A stretch of 64,000 nucleotides of DNA from Arthrobacter alpinus (GCF_900105965.1 NZ_FNTV01000001.1:1550001-1614000); one strand, 5' to 3'. Shown: positions 9,023-19,244, numbered from the stretch's first letter. Program-made: numbers and translations. Notes: generated by a model from the letters alone, not told the origin.

Positions 9023-9994
9023 GTGAGTCAAAGCAATACCGCATCGAAGAAATTGAAGAATGCGTACCAAAACTTCACAAACAAGCTCCCCACCACCATT
9101 ACACCGGCAATTCGACGGCTGGCCATTGGCACGCTGATTGGCCAGGGAGTCTTAATTGTCTCCGGCGGCGTGGTGCGGGTGACAGGTTCAGGCCTTGGCT
9201 GCCCCACGTGGCCCAAGTGCACGGACGAGTCACTCACGAATACCGCAGAGATGGGCATTCACGGCTTCATCGAGTTTGCCAACCGTACGCTCACCTTCGC
9301 CTTGGCCGCCGTCGCCCTTGCCTTACTCGTGCTGCTCTGGAACATGCGCAAGGAACGAAAGGACCTATTTTGGCTGGCCTTTGGCCTGCTGGCAAGCATT
9401 CCTGCGCAAGCAGTCATCGGTGGCATTACGGTTCTGTCCGGGCTCAACCCGTACGTGGTAAGCCTGCACTTCCTGGTGTCCGCCGCTCTCGTGGTGGTCT
9501 CCATGCTATTGGTCAACAGGGTCTACGGCAGAACCGGCACCACCTCGCTGCGTGAGGTACCCCGACCCCGGCCGCTGATCAGAAAACTCAGTGTCGTCGC
9601 GGCCCTTGCCAGCTACCTGGCCGTTGTCTTGGGCACCCTGGTTACAGGTTCGGGACCGCACTCGGGCGATTCCACCTCACCGCGCATGGAGCTTGATGGT
9701 TACCTGACCACGCGCATCCACGTGGTCCCGGTCTACGTTTTGGTGATTGCTGCGCTGCTTCTTCTCATCTTGCTGTGGCGCAACGGCAAGGGCGACATGC
9801 TCCGCCACGCGGCCATGCTGCTTTTCGCTACCGTGATTTTCCAAGGGTTCATCGGCTACTGGCAGTACTTCACGGGCATTCCCGCCCTGCTCGTGGGCGT
9901 TCACATGCTCGGTGCATCACTGACCCTGGCCGTGGGGACCAACATTGTTGATGTAGCACTCAACCGTGGCAAGGATCAGCCCGCAACCCACTAA
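9023..9994 (+). CDS. ctaA: Heme A synthase (COX15/CtaA)
   Basis: This multi-span membrane enzyme (323 residues, about eight helices) oxidises the C8 methyl of heme O to give heme A for cytochrome aa3. Family marks are VVRVTGSGLGCPTWPKC near residue 40, HGFIEFANRTL with a heme-ligand histidine, the VVSLHFLVSAALV helix, and GSGPHSGD plus RIHVVPVYVL in the second half, which together supply the paired histidines. The CPTWPKC cysteines match the conserved extracytoplasmic pair. I chose the GTG at 9023 because GAAAGG lies 10 nt upstream; ATG 8999 and GTG 8990 are in-frame alternatives that overlap the permease gene. Confidence 0.93.
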   Translation: MSQSNTASKKLKNAYQNFTNKLPTTITPAIRRLAIGTLIGQGVLIVSGGVVRVTGSGLGCPTWPKCTDESLTNTAEMGIHGFIEFANRTLTFALAAVALALLVLLWNMRKERKDLFWLAFGLLASIPAQAVIGGITVLSGLNPYVVSLHFLVSAALVVVSMLLVNRVYGRTGTTSLREVPRPRPLIRKLSVVAALASYLAVVLGTLVTGSGPHSGDSTSPRMELDGYLTTRIHVVPVYVLVIAALLLLILLWRNGKGDMLRHAAMLLFATVIFQGFIGYWQYFTGIPALLVGVHMLGASLTLAVGTNIVDVALNRGKDQPATH

Positions 9995-10030
9995 AGCACT
10001 GGTCCGTCATTGGGCAACTGGCCAGCACAC

Positions 10031-10076
10031 AAAGCCCGGCACTCCACCATTTACTGGTAGGTGGGCCGGGCTCTTT
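10031..10076 (+). terminator. Terminator after ctaA
   Basis: AGCCCGGC (10033-10040) pairs with GCCGGGCT (10065-10072), extended by CCACC/GGTGG pairing inside, followed by CTCTTT. It starts 36 bp after the ctaA stop. Confidence 0.75.
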
Positions 10077-10182
10077 GCTGCCTTGAATCCAGGCGGCGCC
10101 CTTATGCGGCGCCGCGATCAGAACAGGCTGAGCCAAACGAGCCGGACACCATCGGCCAGTCACGGGAGATGTGGACACAAGA

Positions 10183-10228
10183 ACGGCGGCCGGCGAGCTC
10201 TCGTGAGTGAGAGCTTGCCGACCGCCGT
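10183..10228 (-). terminator. Terminator after ctaB
   Basis: On the minus strand ACGGCGG and CCGCCGT arms enclose a second 12-bp stem (CGGCGAGCTCTC against GAGAGCTTGCCG, one G-T pair). TTCTTG follows on the ctaB side. It lies about 35 bp after the ctaB stop. Confidence 0.7.
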
Positions 10229-10262
10229 CGCGCCTAAGGTGTGGTGCTTATGGTGAGGACTA

Positions 10263-11237
10263 CTAGCCCATGAGCGCGGAACCTACAAAGGGATCCACGG
10301 CGAGGGACAGGAAAACCAATGTCAGGTACGTGATGGAGACGTGGAATACCTTCATGGCGTTTTTCTTCGTGACCAGGTCCTTCTTGGAGTTGTTGTAAAG
10401 CGTGTGCGCCTCATAGAGGAACCAGATGCCCGACGCGGCCGTGACCACGGTGTACACGATGCCGGCGCCGCCGAGAGGGATCATGAGCAGCGAGCAGGCC
10501 ACCATGGCCCAGGTGTAGAGGACCACCTGAACGGCAACAGTCCTGGAGCCGGCAACGGCACCGAGCATGGGCACATTGGCTGCGTTGTAGTCGTCGCTGT
10601 AACGCATGGACAGCGGCCAGTAATGGGGCGGGGTCCAGAGGAAAATAATCATGAAGAGGATGACGGCGGGCCACTGGACCGTGTTGGTCACGGCAGCCCA
10701 GGCAATCAGCACGGGCATGCAGCCGGCGGCCCCACCCCACACAATGTTCTGGGTCGTGCGGCGCTTGAGGATCAAGGTGTAGACCACAACGTAAAGGAAG
10801 ATGGCGCCAATGCCGAGCATGCCGGTCAGCGGGTTGATGCTCCACAGCAGCACAACGGCCAAGACGGTCAGCACCCACGAGAAGACCAGCGCCTCACGCG
10901 GGGTGATCACACCGGTTACCAAGGGACGCTTGGAGGTGCGGTGCATGATCTTGTCCATGTCGCGGTCAATGTAGCAGTTGAATGCGCCTGACGCGCCGGC
11001 GGCCAAGGCTCCGCCAACCATGGTGGCAACCATGAGCCACAGGCTGGGGACACCACCCTTGCCGGAGAAACCCTGGGCAAAAAACATGGTGGGCAACGTT
11101 GTGACCAGCAAGAGTTCAACGACCCGAGGTTTTGTCAGGGCCAAATAGCCTTTGGCCTTTTCTGAAAAACCGACAGAAACCTTTGGGGAAGTCTCAGAGA
11201 TCGGGGCATGCGTTGCACTCACGTGTAAAGTCACCAT
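10263..11237 (-). CDS. ctaB: Protoheme IX farnesyltransferase (heme O synthase)
   Basis: This 324-residue UbiA-family membrane enzyme attaches a farnesyl group to heme B, giving heme O, the substrate of CtaA. The first Asp-rich motif is [15 protein letters not shown] (about residues 95-110) with RPL following, and the second is [13 protein letters not shown] (about residues 215-228). About nine hydrophobic segments are visible. It is transcribed away from tkt and converges on ctaA, so the two heme A genes face each other tail to tail. The N-terminal 30 residues are not conserved-looking; GTG codons just inside are alternative starts. Confidence 0.95.
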   Translation of the reverse strand: MVTLHVSATHAPISETSPKVSVGFSEKAKGYLALTKPRVVELLLVTTLPTMFFAQGFSGKGGVPSLWLMVATMVGGALAAGASGAFNCYIDRDMDKIMHRTSKRPLVTGVITPREALVFSWVLTVLAVVLLWSINPLTGMLGIGAIFLYVVVYTLILKRRTTQNIVWGGAAGCMPVLIAWAAVTNTVQWPAVILFMIIFLWTPPHYWPLSMRYSDDYNAANVPMLGAVAGSRTVAVQVVLYTWAMVACSLLMIPLGGAGIVYTVVTAASGIWFLYEAHTLYNNSKKDLVTKKNAMKVFHVSITYLTLVFLSLAVDPFVGSALMG

Positions 11238-11625
11238 GTTTTCGTTGTGAGTTCCACACCTGCCGCAAAATGGGAACTGTTACTTCATTTGAACCTACCG
11301 GTACGCGTCTTGCGGGACTGGCCGTTACCGTAGCTAATCACTCCATATCATAGCCGCCCTAGCCGCCGCAGCACTAAAAGCAGGAATGTCCAAGCATGAC
11401 GAGAGAGTTCTCACCATGTGAAAACTAATCACGTTTAGACCCCATGTCGTGTAACTTTAGAAGCGCCTTACACCGCGGAGCCGAGCGACTGTGCCGCTCC
11501 GCAGGAGATGGCTAAGCTTACTGAAGGAGTACCGGGGCGCGGAGCGCAGAGCACTGTTGACGTTGCGTCTTTCCGAGCACGCCCCGGAGTTGCATTTTTA
11601 TGCCCATAACGAGAGGGACCTGTCA
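11238..11625. promoter_or_regulatory. 388-bp divergent control region between ctaB and tkt
   Basis: No gene of confidence lies here. It must hold the ctaB and tkt promoters. AT-rich stretches at 11330-11460 are the likely promoter area, but I cannot assign -35/-10 boxes firmly. GCGGAGC (11475-11481) and GCTCCGC (11496-11502) form a stem-loop in the tkt leader. A 33-codon frame (11508-11609) ends just before the tkt ribosome site but has no properly spaced ribosome site of its own. Confidence 0.5.
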
Positions 11626-13764
11626 GTGTCACATCTGGAATTGCCTACATTTACCTGGACCGCCGAAGATCAGCGAGCAGTAGACACTGCACGTATTTTG
11701 GCCGCTGACGCTGTGGAAAAGGTCGGTAACGGCCACCCGGGCACCGCAATGTCCCTGGCTCCGGCCGCCTACCTGCTGTTCCAGAAGGTCATGCGTATTG
11801 ACCCGAAGAACCCGGACTGGCTTGGCCGCGACCGCTTCATCCTGTCGCCCGGTCACACGTCATTGACGCTCTACGTACAGTTGTTCCTGTCCGGCTACGG
11901 CCTGGAACTTTCTGACCTGGAAGCCCTGCGCACCTGGGGTTCCTTGACCCCGGGCCACCCCGAATACAAGCACACCGCCGGTGTCGAGATCACCACGGGC
12001 CCGTTGGGCCAGGGTCTGGCCTCGGCCGTCGGCTTCGCGTACTCCCAGCGCCGCATGCGCGGCCTCATGGACCCCGACGCCGCACCGGGCACCAGCCCCT
12101 TCGACCACACGGTCTGGGTTATCGCCTCCGATGGCGACCTCCAGGAAGGTGTCACCAGTGAGGCCTCCAGCCTTGCCGGCCACCAGGAACTGGGCAACAT
12201 GGTTGTCATCTACGACTCCAACCACATCTCCATCGAAGACGACACCAACATCGCCTACTCCGAAGATGTGCTCAAGCGCTACGAAGCCTACGGCTGGCAT
12301 GTACAGCGCGTTGACTGGACCAAGACCGGCGAATACGTGGAAGATGTTGCGGAACTGCACGCGGCACTGGCAGCGGCCAAGGCCGAGACCACCAAGCCGT
12401 CCATCATCTCCTTGCGCACCATCATCGGCTTCCCGTCACCGAAGAAGCAGAACACCGGAGCCATCCACGGTTCGGCTCTGGGTGCCGCTGAAGTGGCAGC
12501 GTTGAAGGAAGTTCTGGGTTTCAACCCGGAAAAGAACTTCGAGGTTGAGCCTGCTGTTCTGGAGCACGCCCGCAAGCTCGTTGAGCGCGGCGCGGCAGCC
12601 CGTGAAGAGTGGAACACAGGCTTTGAAGCCTGGAAGTCCGCCAACCCGGAAAACGCGGCAACTCTTGAGCGTATCGAGAAGAAGGAACTCCCCGCTGACT
12701 GGGAAGAAAACCTTCCCGTCTTCGAAAGCGGCAAGGACGTCTCCACCCGCGTTGCCTCCGGAAAGGTCCTCAACGCCATCGGAGGTGTCTTGCCTGAGCT
12801 CTGGGGTGGCTCCTGCGACCTCGCCGGTTCCAACAACACCACGATTGAAGGCGCTGGCTCCTTCATCCCGGCGTCCAAGCAGACCGACACCTGGTCAGGC
12901 GGCCCCTACGGCCGTGTCCTACACTTCGGTATCCGTGAGCACGCTGCCGCGTCGATCGTCAATGGTATTCACCTGGGTGGGCCTACCCGCGCCTTCTCCG
13001 GTACGTTCCTGATCTTCAGCGACTACCAGCGCCCGGCCATCCGCCTTTCAGCACTCATGGGCGTGCCCTCCATTTACGTATGGACCCACGACTCCATCGG
13101 GTTGGGCGAAGACGGACCCACGCACCAGCCCGTTGAGCAGCTCTCGAGCCTGCGTGCCATTCCCGGACTGGACGTTGTCCGCCCCGGTGATTCCAACGAG
13201 GTTGCCGCTTCCTGGAAGAAGATCCTGGAAACCAAGGAAAACCCGGCTGGAATCGTCTTGACCCGCCAGAACATCCCCACCTACGCCCGCGGCGCAGGCG
13301 CAGCGACGGCCACCGAATTTGCTTCGGCAGATTTAGTTGCCAACGGCGGCTACGTCTTGGCAGAAGCAGTGTCCGACGGCGCCGTCGTCACCCCCGAGGT
13401 CATCTTGATCGCGACGGGTTCCGAGCTTCAGCTGGCTGTTGACGCCCGCGAAACCCTGGCCGCTGAAGGCATCGCCGCCCGCGTTGTTTCCATGCCGTGT
13501 GTTGAGTGGTTCAACGCTCAGGGCGCCGAATACCGCGAACAGGTTCTGCCGTCCTCGGTCAAGGCGCGCGTGTCCGTCGAAGCCGGCCTGGCTTTGGGCT
13601 GGCGCGAATTCGTCGGCGACGCTGGCCGCTCCATCTCACTCGAGCACTTCGGTGCATCAGCTGACTACAAGGTGCTGTTCAACGAATTCGGTATCACCAC
13701 CGAAGCCGTCGCGGCTGCTGCCAAGGATTCGCTGGCCGATTCCCTGGCCACCGCAAACGCCTAA
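11626..13764 (+). CDS. tkt: Transketolase
   Basis: The 712-residue enzyme transfers two-carbon units with thiamine diphosphate in the pentose phosphate pathway. GNGHPGTAMSLAP near residue 32, GPLGQGLASAVG near residue 120 and the ThDP/Mg site GDGDLQEGV-type SDGDLQEGVTSEA near residue 165 are present. The C-terminal half has the pyrimidine domain with GIREHAAASIVNG. An open frame extends upstream to 11491, but GAGAGGG at 11611-11617 and family alignment of SHLELPTFTW favour the GTG at 11626. It leads the tkt-tal-pgi-zwf-opcA-pgl series. Confidence 0.97.
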   Translation: MSHLELPTFTWTAEDQRAVDTARILAADAVEKVGNGHPGTAMSLAPAAYLLFQKVMRIDPKNPDWLGRDRFILSPGHTSLTLYVQLFLSGYGLELSDLEALRTWGSLTPGHPEYKHTAGVEITTGPLGQGLASAVGFAYSQRRMRGLMDPDAAPGTSPFDHTVWVIASDGDLQEGVTSEASSLAGHQELGNMVVIYDSNHISIEDDTNIAYSEDVLKRYEAYGWHVQRVDWTKTGEYVEDVAELHAALAAAKAETTKPSIISLRTIIGFPSPKKQNTGAIHGSALGAAEVAALKEVLGFNPEKNFEVEPAVLEHARKLVERGAAAREEWNTGFEAWKSANPENAATLERIEKKELPADWEENLPVFESGKDVSTRVASGKVLNAIGGVLPELWGGSCDLAGSNNTTIEGAGSFIPASKQTDTWSGGPYGRVLHFGIREHAAASIVNGIHLGGPTRAFSGTFLIFSDYQRPAIRLSALMGVPSIYVWTHDSIGLGEDGPTHQPVEQLSSLRAIPGLDVVRPGDSNEVAASWKKILETKENPAGIVLTRQNIPTYARGAGAATATEFASADLVANGGYVLAEAVSDGAVVTPEVILIATGSELQLAVDARETLAAEGIAARVVSMPCVEWFNAQGAEYREQVLPSSVKARVSVEAGLALGWREFVGDAGRSISLEHFGASADYKVLFNEFGITTEAVAAAAKDSLADSLATANA

Positions 13765-13779
13765 AACTAAAAATAGTAG

Positions 13780-13814
13780 GCCACGTCCGGCAGCTAAACT
13801 CTGCCGGACGTGGC
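13780..13814. terminator. Perfect 14-bp hairpin between tkt and tal
   Basis: GCCACGTCCGGCAG (13780-13793) pairs with CTGCCGGACGTGGC (13801-13814) around a 7-nt loop. An A-rich run precedes it and no T-run follows, so as an intrinsic terminator it would point to the minus strand, where no gene arrives. It may act as a U-less terminator or a processing/stability element that separates tkt and tal levels. Confidence 0.6.
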
Positions 13815-13980
13815 ACCAGGGCTACCCCACATTCTTCAAGGTGTTCCCGTAGGCGCCAGAAAGCCTAGCCGGTCCAATCCGGCCAAACTTCATTGGCCGC
13901 GGGAACACGACACCCCGCCTGCAGGGCTGAAACTTTCAGCAGTAAACCTGCCGGTACTTACGTTCAAGGAAGTAAGCACA

Positions 13981-15102
13981 ATGACGAATTCCACTCCCAC
14001 TGCAGACCTCTCAGCTGCCGGTGTCTCGATCTGGCTTGACGATCTTTCCCGCAGCCGTATCAGCAGCGGCAACCTCACCGCACTGATCGCTGAAAAGAAC
14101 GTTGTTGGCGTAACCACCAACCCGAGCATTTTCGAGGCAGCCATCACCAAGAGCGATGACTACAAGGCCGAGCTGAAGAAGTTCTCCGCAGCAGGTATCT
14201 CCGCCGAGGAAGCCGTCTTCGAACTGACCACGGCCGATGTTGCTGATGGTTGCGATATCTTCGCTGGCATCGCCGATGCAACCAAGGGTGTTGACGGCCG
14301 CGTCTCCATCGAAGTTGATCCGCGCAAGGCCTGGGACACCGCAGGTACCTTCGAAGAGGCCAAGCGCTTGTACGCAAAGGTCAACAAGAAGAACGTCCTG
14401 ATCAAGATTCCGGCAACGCTTGAGGGCCTCGAAGCCATCACCTCCACCTTGGGCGAGGGCATCAGCGTTAACGTCACCCTCATCTTCTCCCTTGACCGCT
14501 ACCGTGCCGTCATGAATGCGTTCCTGAGCGGTCTGGAATTGGCCAAGGCCAACGGTCACAACCTCGCCGATATCCACTCCGTTGCCTCCTTCTTCGTGTC
14601 CCGCGTGGACCTGGAAATCGACAACCGTCTGGACGCCGTTGGCACCGAAGAAGCCACAGGCTTGAAGGGCAAGGCCGGACTGGCCAACGCACGCCTCGCC
14701 TACCAGGCATTCGAGGAAGTCTTCTCCTCCGAGCGTTGGGCGCTGCTGGCCGAGGCCGGGGCACTCCCCCAGCGGCCGCTGTGGGCCTCCACCGGTGTCA
14801 AGAACCCCGCCTACCCGGACACCATGTACGTCACCGAATTGGTTGCCGCCAACGTGGTGAACACGATGCCCGAAAAGACCTTGGATGCAACCTTCGACCA
14901 CGGCGTGGTCACGGGTGACACCATCACCGGCACGTATGAGGAAGCCAACGCCCTCCTAAACCAGCTCGAAGGCCTGGGCATCTCCTACAACGACGTTGTG
15001 GGCGTTCTTGAGAGCGAAGGCCTGGACAAGTTCGTTGCCAGCTGGAAGGACCTCCTTGACCACGTTCAGGTTGCTCTTGACGCTGCCGGCGCGGAAGGCT
15101 GA
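13981..15102 (+). CDS. tal: Transaldolase
   Basis: The 373-residue protein is of the actinobacterial transaldolase class. [15 protein letters not shown] near residue 45 and the Schiff-base lysine region [13 protein letters not shown] near residue 140 are clear, and [11 protein letters not shown] follows near residue 200. It moves dihydroxyacetone units between sugar phosphates. AAGGAAG at 13966-13972, 8 nt before the ATG, fixes the start; the open frame upstream to 13810 is not coding. The stop is 5 bp from the pgi start, so tal and pgi are co-translated. Confidence 0.97.
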   Translation: MTNSTPTADLSAAGVSIWLDDLSRSRISSGNLTALIAEKNVVGVTTNPSIFEAAITKSDDYKAELKKFSAAGISAEEAVFELTTADVADGCDIFAGIADATKGVDGRVSIEVDPRKAWDTAGTFEEAKRLYAKVNKKNVLIKIPATLEGLEAITSTLGEGISVNVTLIFSLDRYRAVMNAFLSGLELAKANGHNLADIHSVASFFVSRVDLEIDNRLDAVGTEEATGLKGKAGLANARLAYQAFEEVFSSERWALLAEAGALPQRPLWASTGVKNPAYPDTMYVTELVAANVVNTMPEKTLDATFDHGVVTGDTITGTYEEANALLNQLEGLGISYNDVVGVLESEGLDKFVASWKDLLDHVQVALDAAGAEG

Positions 15103-15107
15103 TCACC

Positions 15108-16745
15108 ATGACAGCACTGGCATTTGCGGCCACTGGCGCCGCTAAGTCTGCTGGCGATGCCCACCTGATGACGCTCGTCGCCGATCAGGTTGCTTCGCGA
15201 ATCTTCGCCAAGGACGCCACACTGTGGGGCCCTGACGCTGAGGCAGAATCGGCTGTCCGGCTCGGTTGGGTTGAAGCCGCTGAGGTTTCTGCCCCCCTGG
15301 TCGAGGAAATCACCGTCCTGCGCGATGAGTTGCGTGCCGAAGGCATCAATCACATCGTCCTGTGCGGCATGGGCGGGTCCTCACTGGCGCCCGAGGTCAT
15401 CACGGCTACTGCCGGCGTTGAACTCAGCGTGCTGGACAGCACCGATCCGGCGCAGGTTCGTGCCGCGATCAGCGACCGCTTGGCCACTACGGCCATCGTG
15501 GTTTCCTCAAAGTCCGGCTCCACGCTGGAAACCGATTCGCAGCGACGGATCTTTGAGCAGGAATTCACGGCAGCCGGCATCGATGCGAAGTCACGCATCA
15601 TCATTGTCACGGATCCGGGATCGCCCCTGGATGGCTCGGCCCGTGAAGCCGGCTACCGGAAGGTCTTCAATGCTGATCCCAATGTTGGCGGCCGCTACTC
15701 GGGCCTGACAGCATTTGGCTTGGTTCCCTCCGGTTTGGCCGGTGTGGACATCGCCGCCTTGCTGGATTCGGCGGAGGAAACCTCCGAGATGCTGCGCGAT
15801 GACGATGTTGACAACGTGGGCCTGCGCCTTGGTGCCGCCCTCGGTGGCACCTCGCCGCTGCGCAACAAGATTGTGATCGTCGAAGACGGCTCGGGCATTG
15901 TCGGTTTCGCCGACTGGGCCGAGCAGCTCATCGCGGAATCAACGGGCAAGCTCGGCACGGGTGTTCTGCCCGTCGTGGCATCGCCAACCTCCCCCGAGAT
16001 CACCGATGGAGCCTCTGACGTTTTGGTTGTACGCCTCGTCTCGGGCGACTCCGACGTCGAGCTTCGTGAGAACGAGGTAAGCATCGCCGGTGATCTGGGC
16101 GCCCAGATGTTGGTGTGGGAATTTGCCACGGCCGTTGCCGGACGCCTGCTGGGAATCAACCCCTTCGATCAGCCCGATGTTGAGGCCGCTAAGACGGCTG
16201 CTCGTGGCTTGCTTGATGCAACCCCCGCACCCACACCGGCGCTGTTCACCGATGGTGCCGTGGAGGTTCGGACGGCAAACAACGACGCCGAATGGTTGGC
16301 TGGGGCCTCAACCCTCGCCGAGGCCATCACGGCGTTGAACGGAACCTTGGCCAGCGATGGTTACCTTAGCGTTCAGGTTTACCTGGATCGGCTGGCAAAC
16401 GCGCCGCTGGAACAGGTGCGCGACGAGCTTGCCGGCCTGACCGGCCGTCCGGTTACCTTCGGGTGGGGTCCTCGCTTCCTGCACTCCACGGGCCAGTTCC
16501 ACAAGGGCGGTCCCGCTGTAGGTGTCTTCCTGCAGGTAACTGGGGCTGCACAGGATGACTTGGCGATTCCGGAACGGCCGTTTAGCTTCGGTGAGCTCAT
16601 TGCGGCTCAAGCCGCTGGCGACGCCGCCGTTCTCGCTGACCATGGGTGCCCGGTACTGCGACTGCATCTGACAGACGTGGCCGCCGGCGTCGCCCAACTC
16701 GAAACTGTGGTGGCCGAGCTTGCCGGCCGTCACTTAGACGCATAA
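15108..16745 (+). CDS. pgi: Glucose-6-phosphate isomerase
   Basis: At 545 residues it interconverts glucose-6-phosphate and fructose-6-phosphate. CGMGGSSLAPEV near residue 85 and VVSSKSGSTLETDS near residue 128 form the sugar phosphate site of the SIS fold. GKLGTGVLPVV and HSTGQFHKGGP further down are typical of the actinobacterial form found next to tal. This form is shorter and distinct from the E. coli-type Pgi. Its place between tal and zwf joins glycolysis to the oxidative pentose phosphate branch. The spacing to zwf is 16 bp. Confidence 0.94.
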   Translation: MTALAFAATGAAKSAGDAHLMTLVADQVASRIFAKDATLWGPDAEAESAVRLGWVEAAEVSAPLVEEITVLRDELRAEGINHIVLCGMGGSSLAPEVITATAGVELSVLDSTDPAQVRAAISDRLATTAIVVSSKSGSTLETDSQRRIFEQEFTAAGIDAKSRIIIVTDPGSPLDGSAREAGYRKVFNADPNVGGRYSGLTAFGLVPSGLAGVDIAALLDSAEETSEMLRDDDVDNVGLRLGAALGGTSPLRNKIVIVEDGSGIVGFADWAEQLIAESTGKLGTGVLPVVASPTSPEITDGASDVLVVRLVSGDSDVELRENEVSIAGDLGAQMLVWEFATAVAGRLLGINPFDQPDVEAAKTAARGLLDATPAPTPALFTDGAVEVRTANNDAEWLAGASTLAEAITALNGTLASDGYLSVQVYLDRLANAPLEQVRDELAGLTGRPVTFGWGPRFLHSTGQFHKGGPAVGVFLQVTGAAQDDLAIPERPFSFGELIAAQAAGDAAVLADHGCPVLRLHLTDVAAGVAQLETVVAELAGRHLDA

Positions 16746-16761
16746 GGCTACCTCTCTCAAG

Positions 16762-18306
16762 ATGCCAACCTCTGCCACAACACATAATGAAAACCCGCTC
16801 CGGGACAGCCGCGATCGCCGGCTGTCCCGGGTGGCGGGCCCGTCATCCCTGGTGCTCTTTGGAGTAACCGGGGATTTGTCCCGCAAAAAGCTCATGCCTG
16901 CGGTGTATGACCTGGCTAACCGTGGTTTGTTGCCGCCGAGTTTTGCCTTGGTCGGTTTTGGTCGCCGGGCGTGGTCGGATGCGGAGTTTGCGGCAGAGGT
17001 GAGAGCTTCAGTTGAGGCTCACTGCCGTACCCCGTTCGATGAAACCGTGTGGCACCAGCTCAGCGAAGGAATTCGCTTTGTTCAGGGTGAATTTGATGAA
17101 GACGCGGCCTTTGAACGCTTGAAGGCCACCCTTGCCGAGCTAGACGATACGCGTGGTACGCGTGGCAATCACGCCTTCTATCTCTCCATACCGCCGAAGG
17201 CATTCGAATTGGTGTGCCGCCAGCTGTCGATGCATGGTTTGGCGCAGGGCCCCGGCGACACCTGGCGACGGGTTGTCATCGAGAAGCCTTTCGGCCACAA
17301 CCTCGAGTCTGCGCGCGCCCTCAACGACATCGTTGAATCGGTGTTCCCTGCGGATGCGGTCTTTAGGATTGACCATTACCTGGGCAAGGAAACCGTCCAG
17401 AACATTTTGGCTTTGCGTTTTGCCAATCAGCTGTTTGAGCCACTCTGGAATGCCAACTACGTTGACCACGTGCAGATCACCATGGCCGAGGACATCGGCA
17501 CGGGTGGCCGCGCTGGTTACTACGACGGCGTGGGTGCGGCCCGGGACGTTATCCAGAATCACCTGTTGCAGCTGCTGGCCTTGACTGCCATGGAGGAGCC
17601 TATTTCCTTCAACGCAGATCATCTGCGGGCTGAAAAGGAAAAGGTGCTGGCTGCCGTTAATCTGCCTGATGACCTGTCGGCGCACTCAGCACGAGGGCAG
17701 TTCGCTGGCGGTTGGCAGGGTGGGGAGCACGTCCTTGGCTACTTGGAGGAAGAAGGCATTCCCGCCGATTCCACCACCGAGACATTTGCTGCCATTCGGG
17801 TGGATATCAATACCCGCCGCTGGGCCGGTGCACCGTTTTACCTACGTGCAGGCAAGCGTCTTGGCCGTCGCGTGACTGAGATTGCAGTGGTGTTCAAGAG
17901 GGCACCAAATCTGTTGTTCACCGATCACGCCGAGGATGATTTTGGCCAGAACGCCGTGGTTATTCGGGTTCAGCCTGACGAAGGCGTGACCATTCGGTTC
18001 GGCTCCAAGGTTCCCGGAACCCAGATGGAAGTCCGCGATGTAACGATGGACTTTGGCTACGGCCACGCATTCACCGAATCAAGCCCGGAAGCCTATGAGC
18101 GCCTGATCCTGGATGTGTTGCTGGGCGAACCGCCGTTGTTCCCCCGCCATGAGGAAGTTGAGCTGTCCTGGAAGATCCTTGATCCGTTCGAGGAGTTCTG
18201 GGCGGCCGAAGGCATCCAGCCGGAAGCCTATGAACCAGGCAGCTGGGGCCCGTCCTCAGCTGACGAACTCTTGAAGCGTGATGGAAGGACGTGGCGCCGA
18301 CCATGA
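16762..18306 (+). CDS. zwf: Glucose-6-phosphate dehydrogenase
   Basis: The 514-residue enzyme makes NADPH and 6-phosphogluconolactone. The coenzyme loop FGVTGDLSRKKLMPA lies near residue 33, and RIDHYLGKETVQN near residue 205 carries the catalytic histidine and substrate lysine. EKPFGHN just before is the second conserved block. The ATG at 16762 has a poor ribosome site, so translation may depend on coupling with pgi. The stop overlaps the opcA start by 4 nt. Confidence 0.96.
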   Translation: MPTSATTHNENPLRDSRDRRLSRVAGPSSLVLFGVTGDLSRKKLMPAVYDLANRGLLPPSFALVGFGRRAWSDAEFAAEVRASVEAHCRTPFDETVWHQLSEGIRFVQGEFDEDAAFERLKATLAELDDTRGTRGNHAFYLSIPPKAFELVCRQLSMHGLAQGPGDTWRRVVIEKPFGHNLESARALNDIVESVFPADAVFRIDHYLGKETVQNILALRFANQLFEPLWNANYVDHVQITMAEDIGTGGRAGYYDGVGAARDVIQNHLLQLLALTAMEEPISFNADHLRAEKEKVLAAVNLPDDLSAHSARGQFAGGWQGGEHVLGYLEEEGIPADSTTETFAAIRVDINTRRWAGAPFYLRAGKRLGRRVTEIAVVFKRAPNLLFTDHAEDDFGQNAVVIRVQPDEGVTIRFGSKVPGTQMEVRDVTMDFGYGHAFTESSPEAYERLILDVLLGEPPLFPRHEEVELSWKILDPFEEFWAAEGIQPEAYEPGSWGPSSADELLKRDGRTWRRP

Positions 18307-19244
18307 TCGTTGAACTCCCAGATACAACCACGTCGAAAATTACCAAACGCATTGTCAAGATGCGCGAACAAGGCGGAGTTGTTGCCTTGGGCCGTGTATT
18401 GACCCTTGTGGTGATTACCAAAAGTGGTCGTGAAGAAGAGGCCATCGAGGCTGCCAACCTGGCCAGCCGGGAGCACCCCTGCCGGATTATTGTTTTGGCT
18501 GCTGGTTCGCCCGAGGCGAAAACGTGCCTTGACGCCGAAATTCGTGTGGGCGGCGACGCCGGTGCGTCCGAGGTAATCGTGCTCCGGGGTTCCGGTGAAC
18601 TTGCCGCCGAAAGCGAGTCGGTGGTTTCGGCGCTGCTCCTGCCGGACGCTCCAATCGTGGCCTGGTGGCATAGTGGGGCCCCGGAATCACCGAGCCAGTC
18701 TCCTGTGGGTCGAATTGCGCACCGCCGCATTACGGATTCGGCCAACGCGCCGGATCCGCGTGATGCACTCAAACACATTGCAGAGACTTATGCAGATGGT
18801 GACACCGATCTGGCGTGGACTCGCCTGACCAACTGGCGTGTCCAGTTGGCGGCTGCTCTTGACCAGTACGATGGCTCTGATCCCATCACGGGTCTGCAGG
18901 TGGAGGGTGCAAGCGACTCCCCCAGCACCTTGTTGCTGGCTTCGTGGCTGCACCGCGCCTTGAATGTTCCCATCACGGTGACTGAGGATCCGCGCGGGAC
19001 AGGTATACGCAAGGTGGTCATGGAGCGTTCCAAGGGCAACGTGGAACTTCACCGGCCGGGGACGTTGGAGGCAACTCTGAGTCAGCCTGGCCAACCGCAC
19101 CAGAAGATCTCGCTGCCGCGCCGTTCGTTGCAGGACTGCCTGGCGGAGGAATTGCGCCGACTGGACCCAGATCTGGTTTTCGGTGAAGTTGTCACCGAGG
19201 GTCTGACAAAACTGTTGGCTGAAGAAAAGGTAATCAAAGCATGA
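18303..19244 (+). CDS. opcA: Glucose-6-phosphate dehydrogenase assembly protein OpcA
   Basis: This 313-residue protein belongs to the OpcA family, which in cyanobacteria and actinobacteria promotes assembly or activity of Zwf. IVELPDTTTSKITKRIVKMRE at the start is split here as IVELPDTTTS then KITKRIVKMR; VTVTED-like PITVTEDPRGTG and the C-terminal EELRRLDPDLVFGEVV block are characteristic. The ATG overlaps the zwf stop (ATGA), fitting a one-to-one partner. A GTG 12 nt upstream is a less likely start. The stop overlaps the pgl ATG in the same way. Confidence 0.93.
   Translation: MIVELPDTTTSKITKRIVKMREQGGVVALGRVLTLVVITKSGREEEAIEAANLASREHPCRIIVLAAGSPEAKTCLDAEIRVGGDAGASEVIVLRGSGELAAESESVVSALLLPDAPIVAWWHSGAPESPSQSPVGRIAHRRITDSANAPDPRDALKHIAETYADGDTDLAWTRLTNWRVQLAAALDQYDGSDPITGLQVEGASDSPSTLLLASWLHRALNVPITVTEDPRGTGIRKVVMERSKGNVELHRPGTLEATLSQPGQPHQKISLPRRSLQDCLAEELRRLDPDLVFGEVVTEGLTKLLAEEKVIKA

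Noticed and set aside
9995..10262. Possible small RNA in the 268-bp gap between ctaA and ctaB
   Set aside because: The two hairpins there are explained as terminators of the two converging genes and no promoter-like sequence is visible.
11508..11609. A 33-codon frame (MAKLTEGVPGRG...) in the tkt leader, possible leader peptide
   Set aside because: The only AGGAG touches the ATG directly, so there is no usable spacing, and no attenuator-type alternative hairpins follow.
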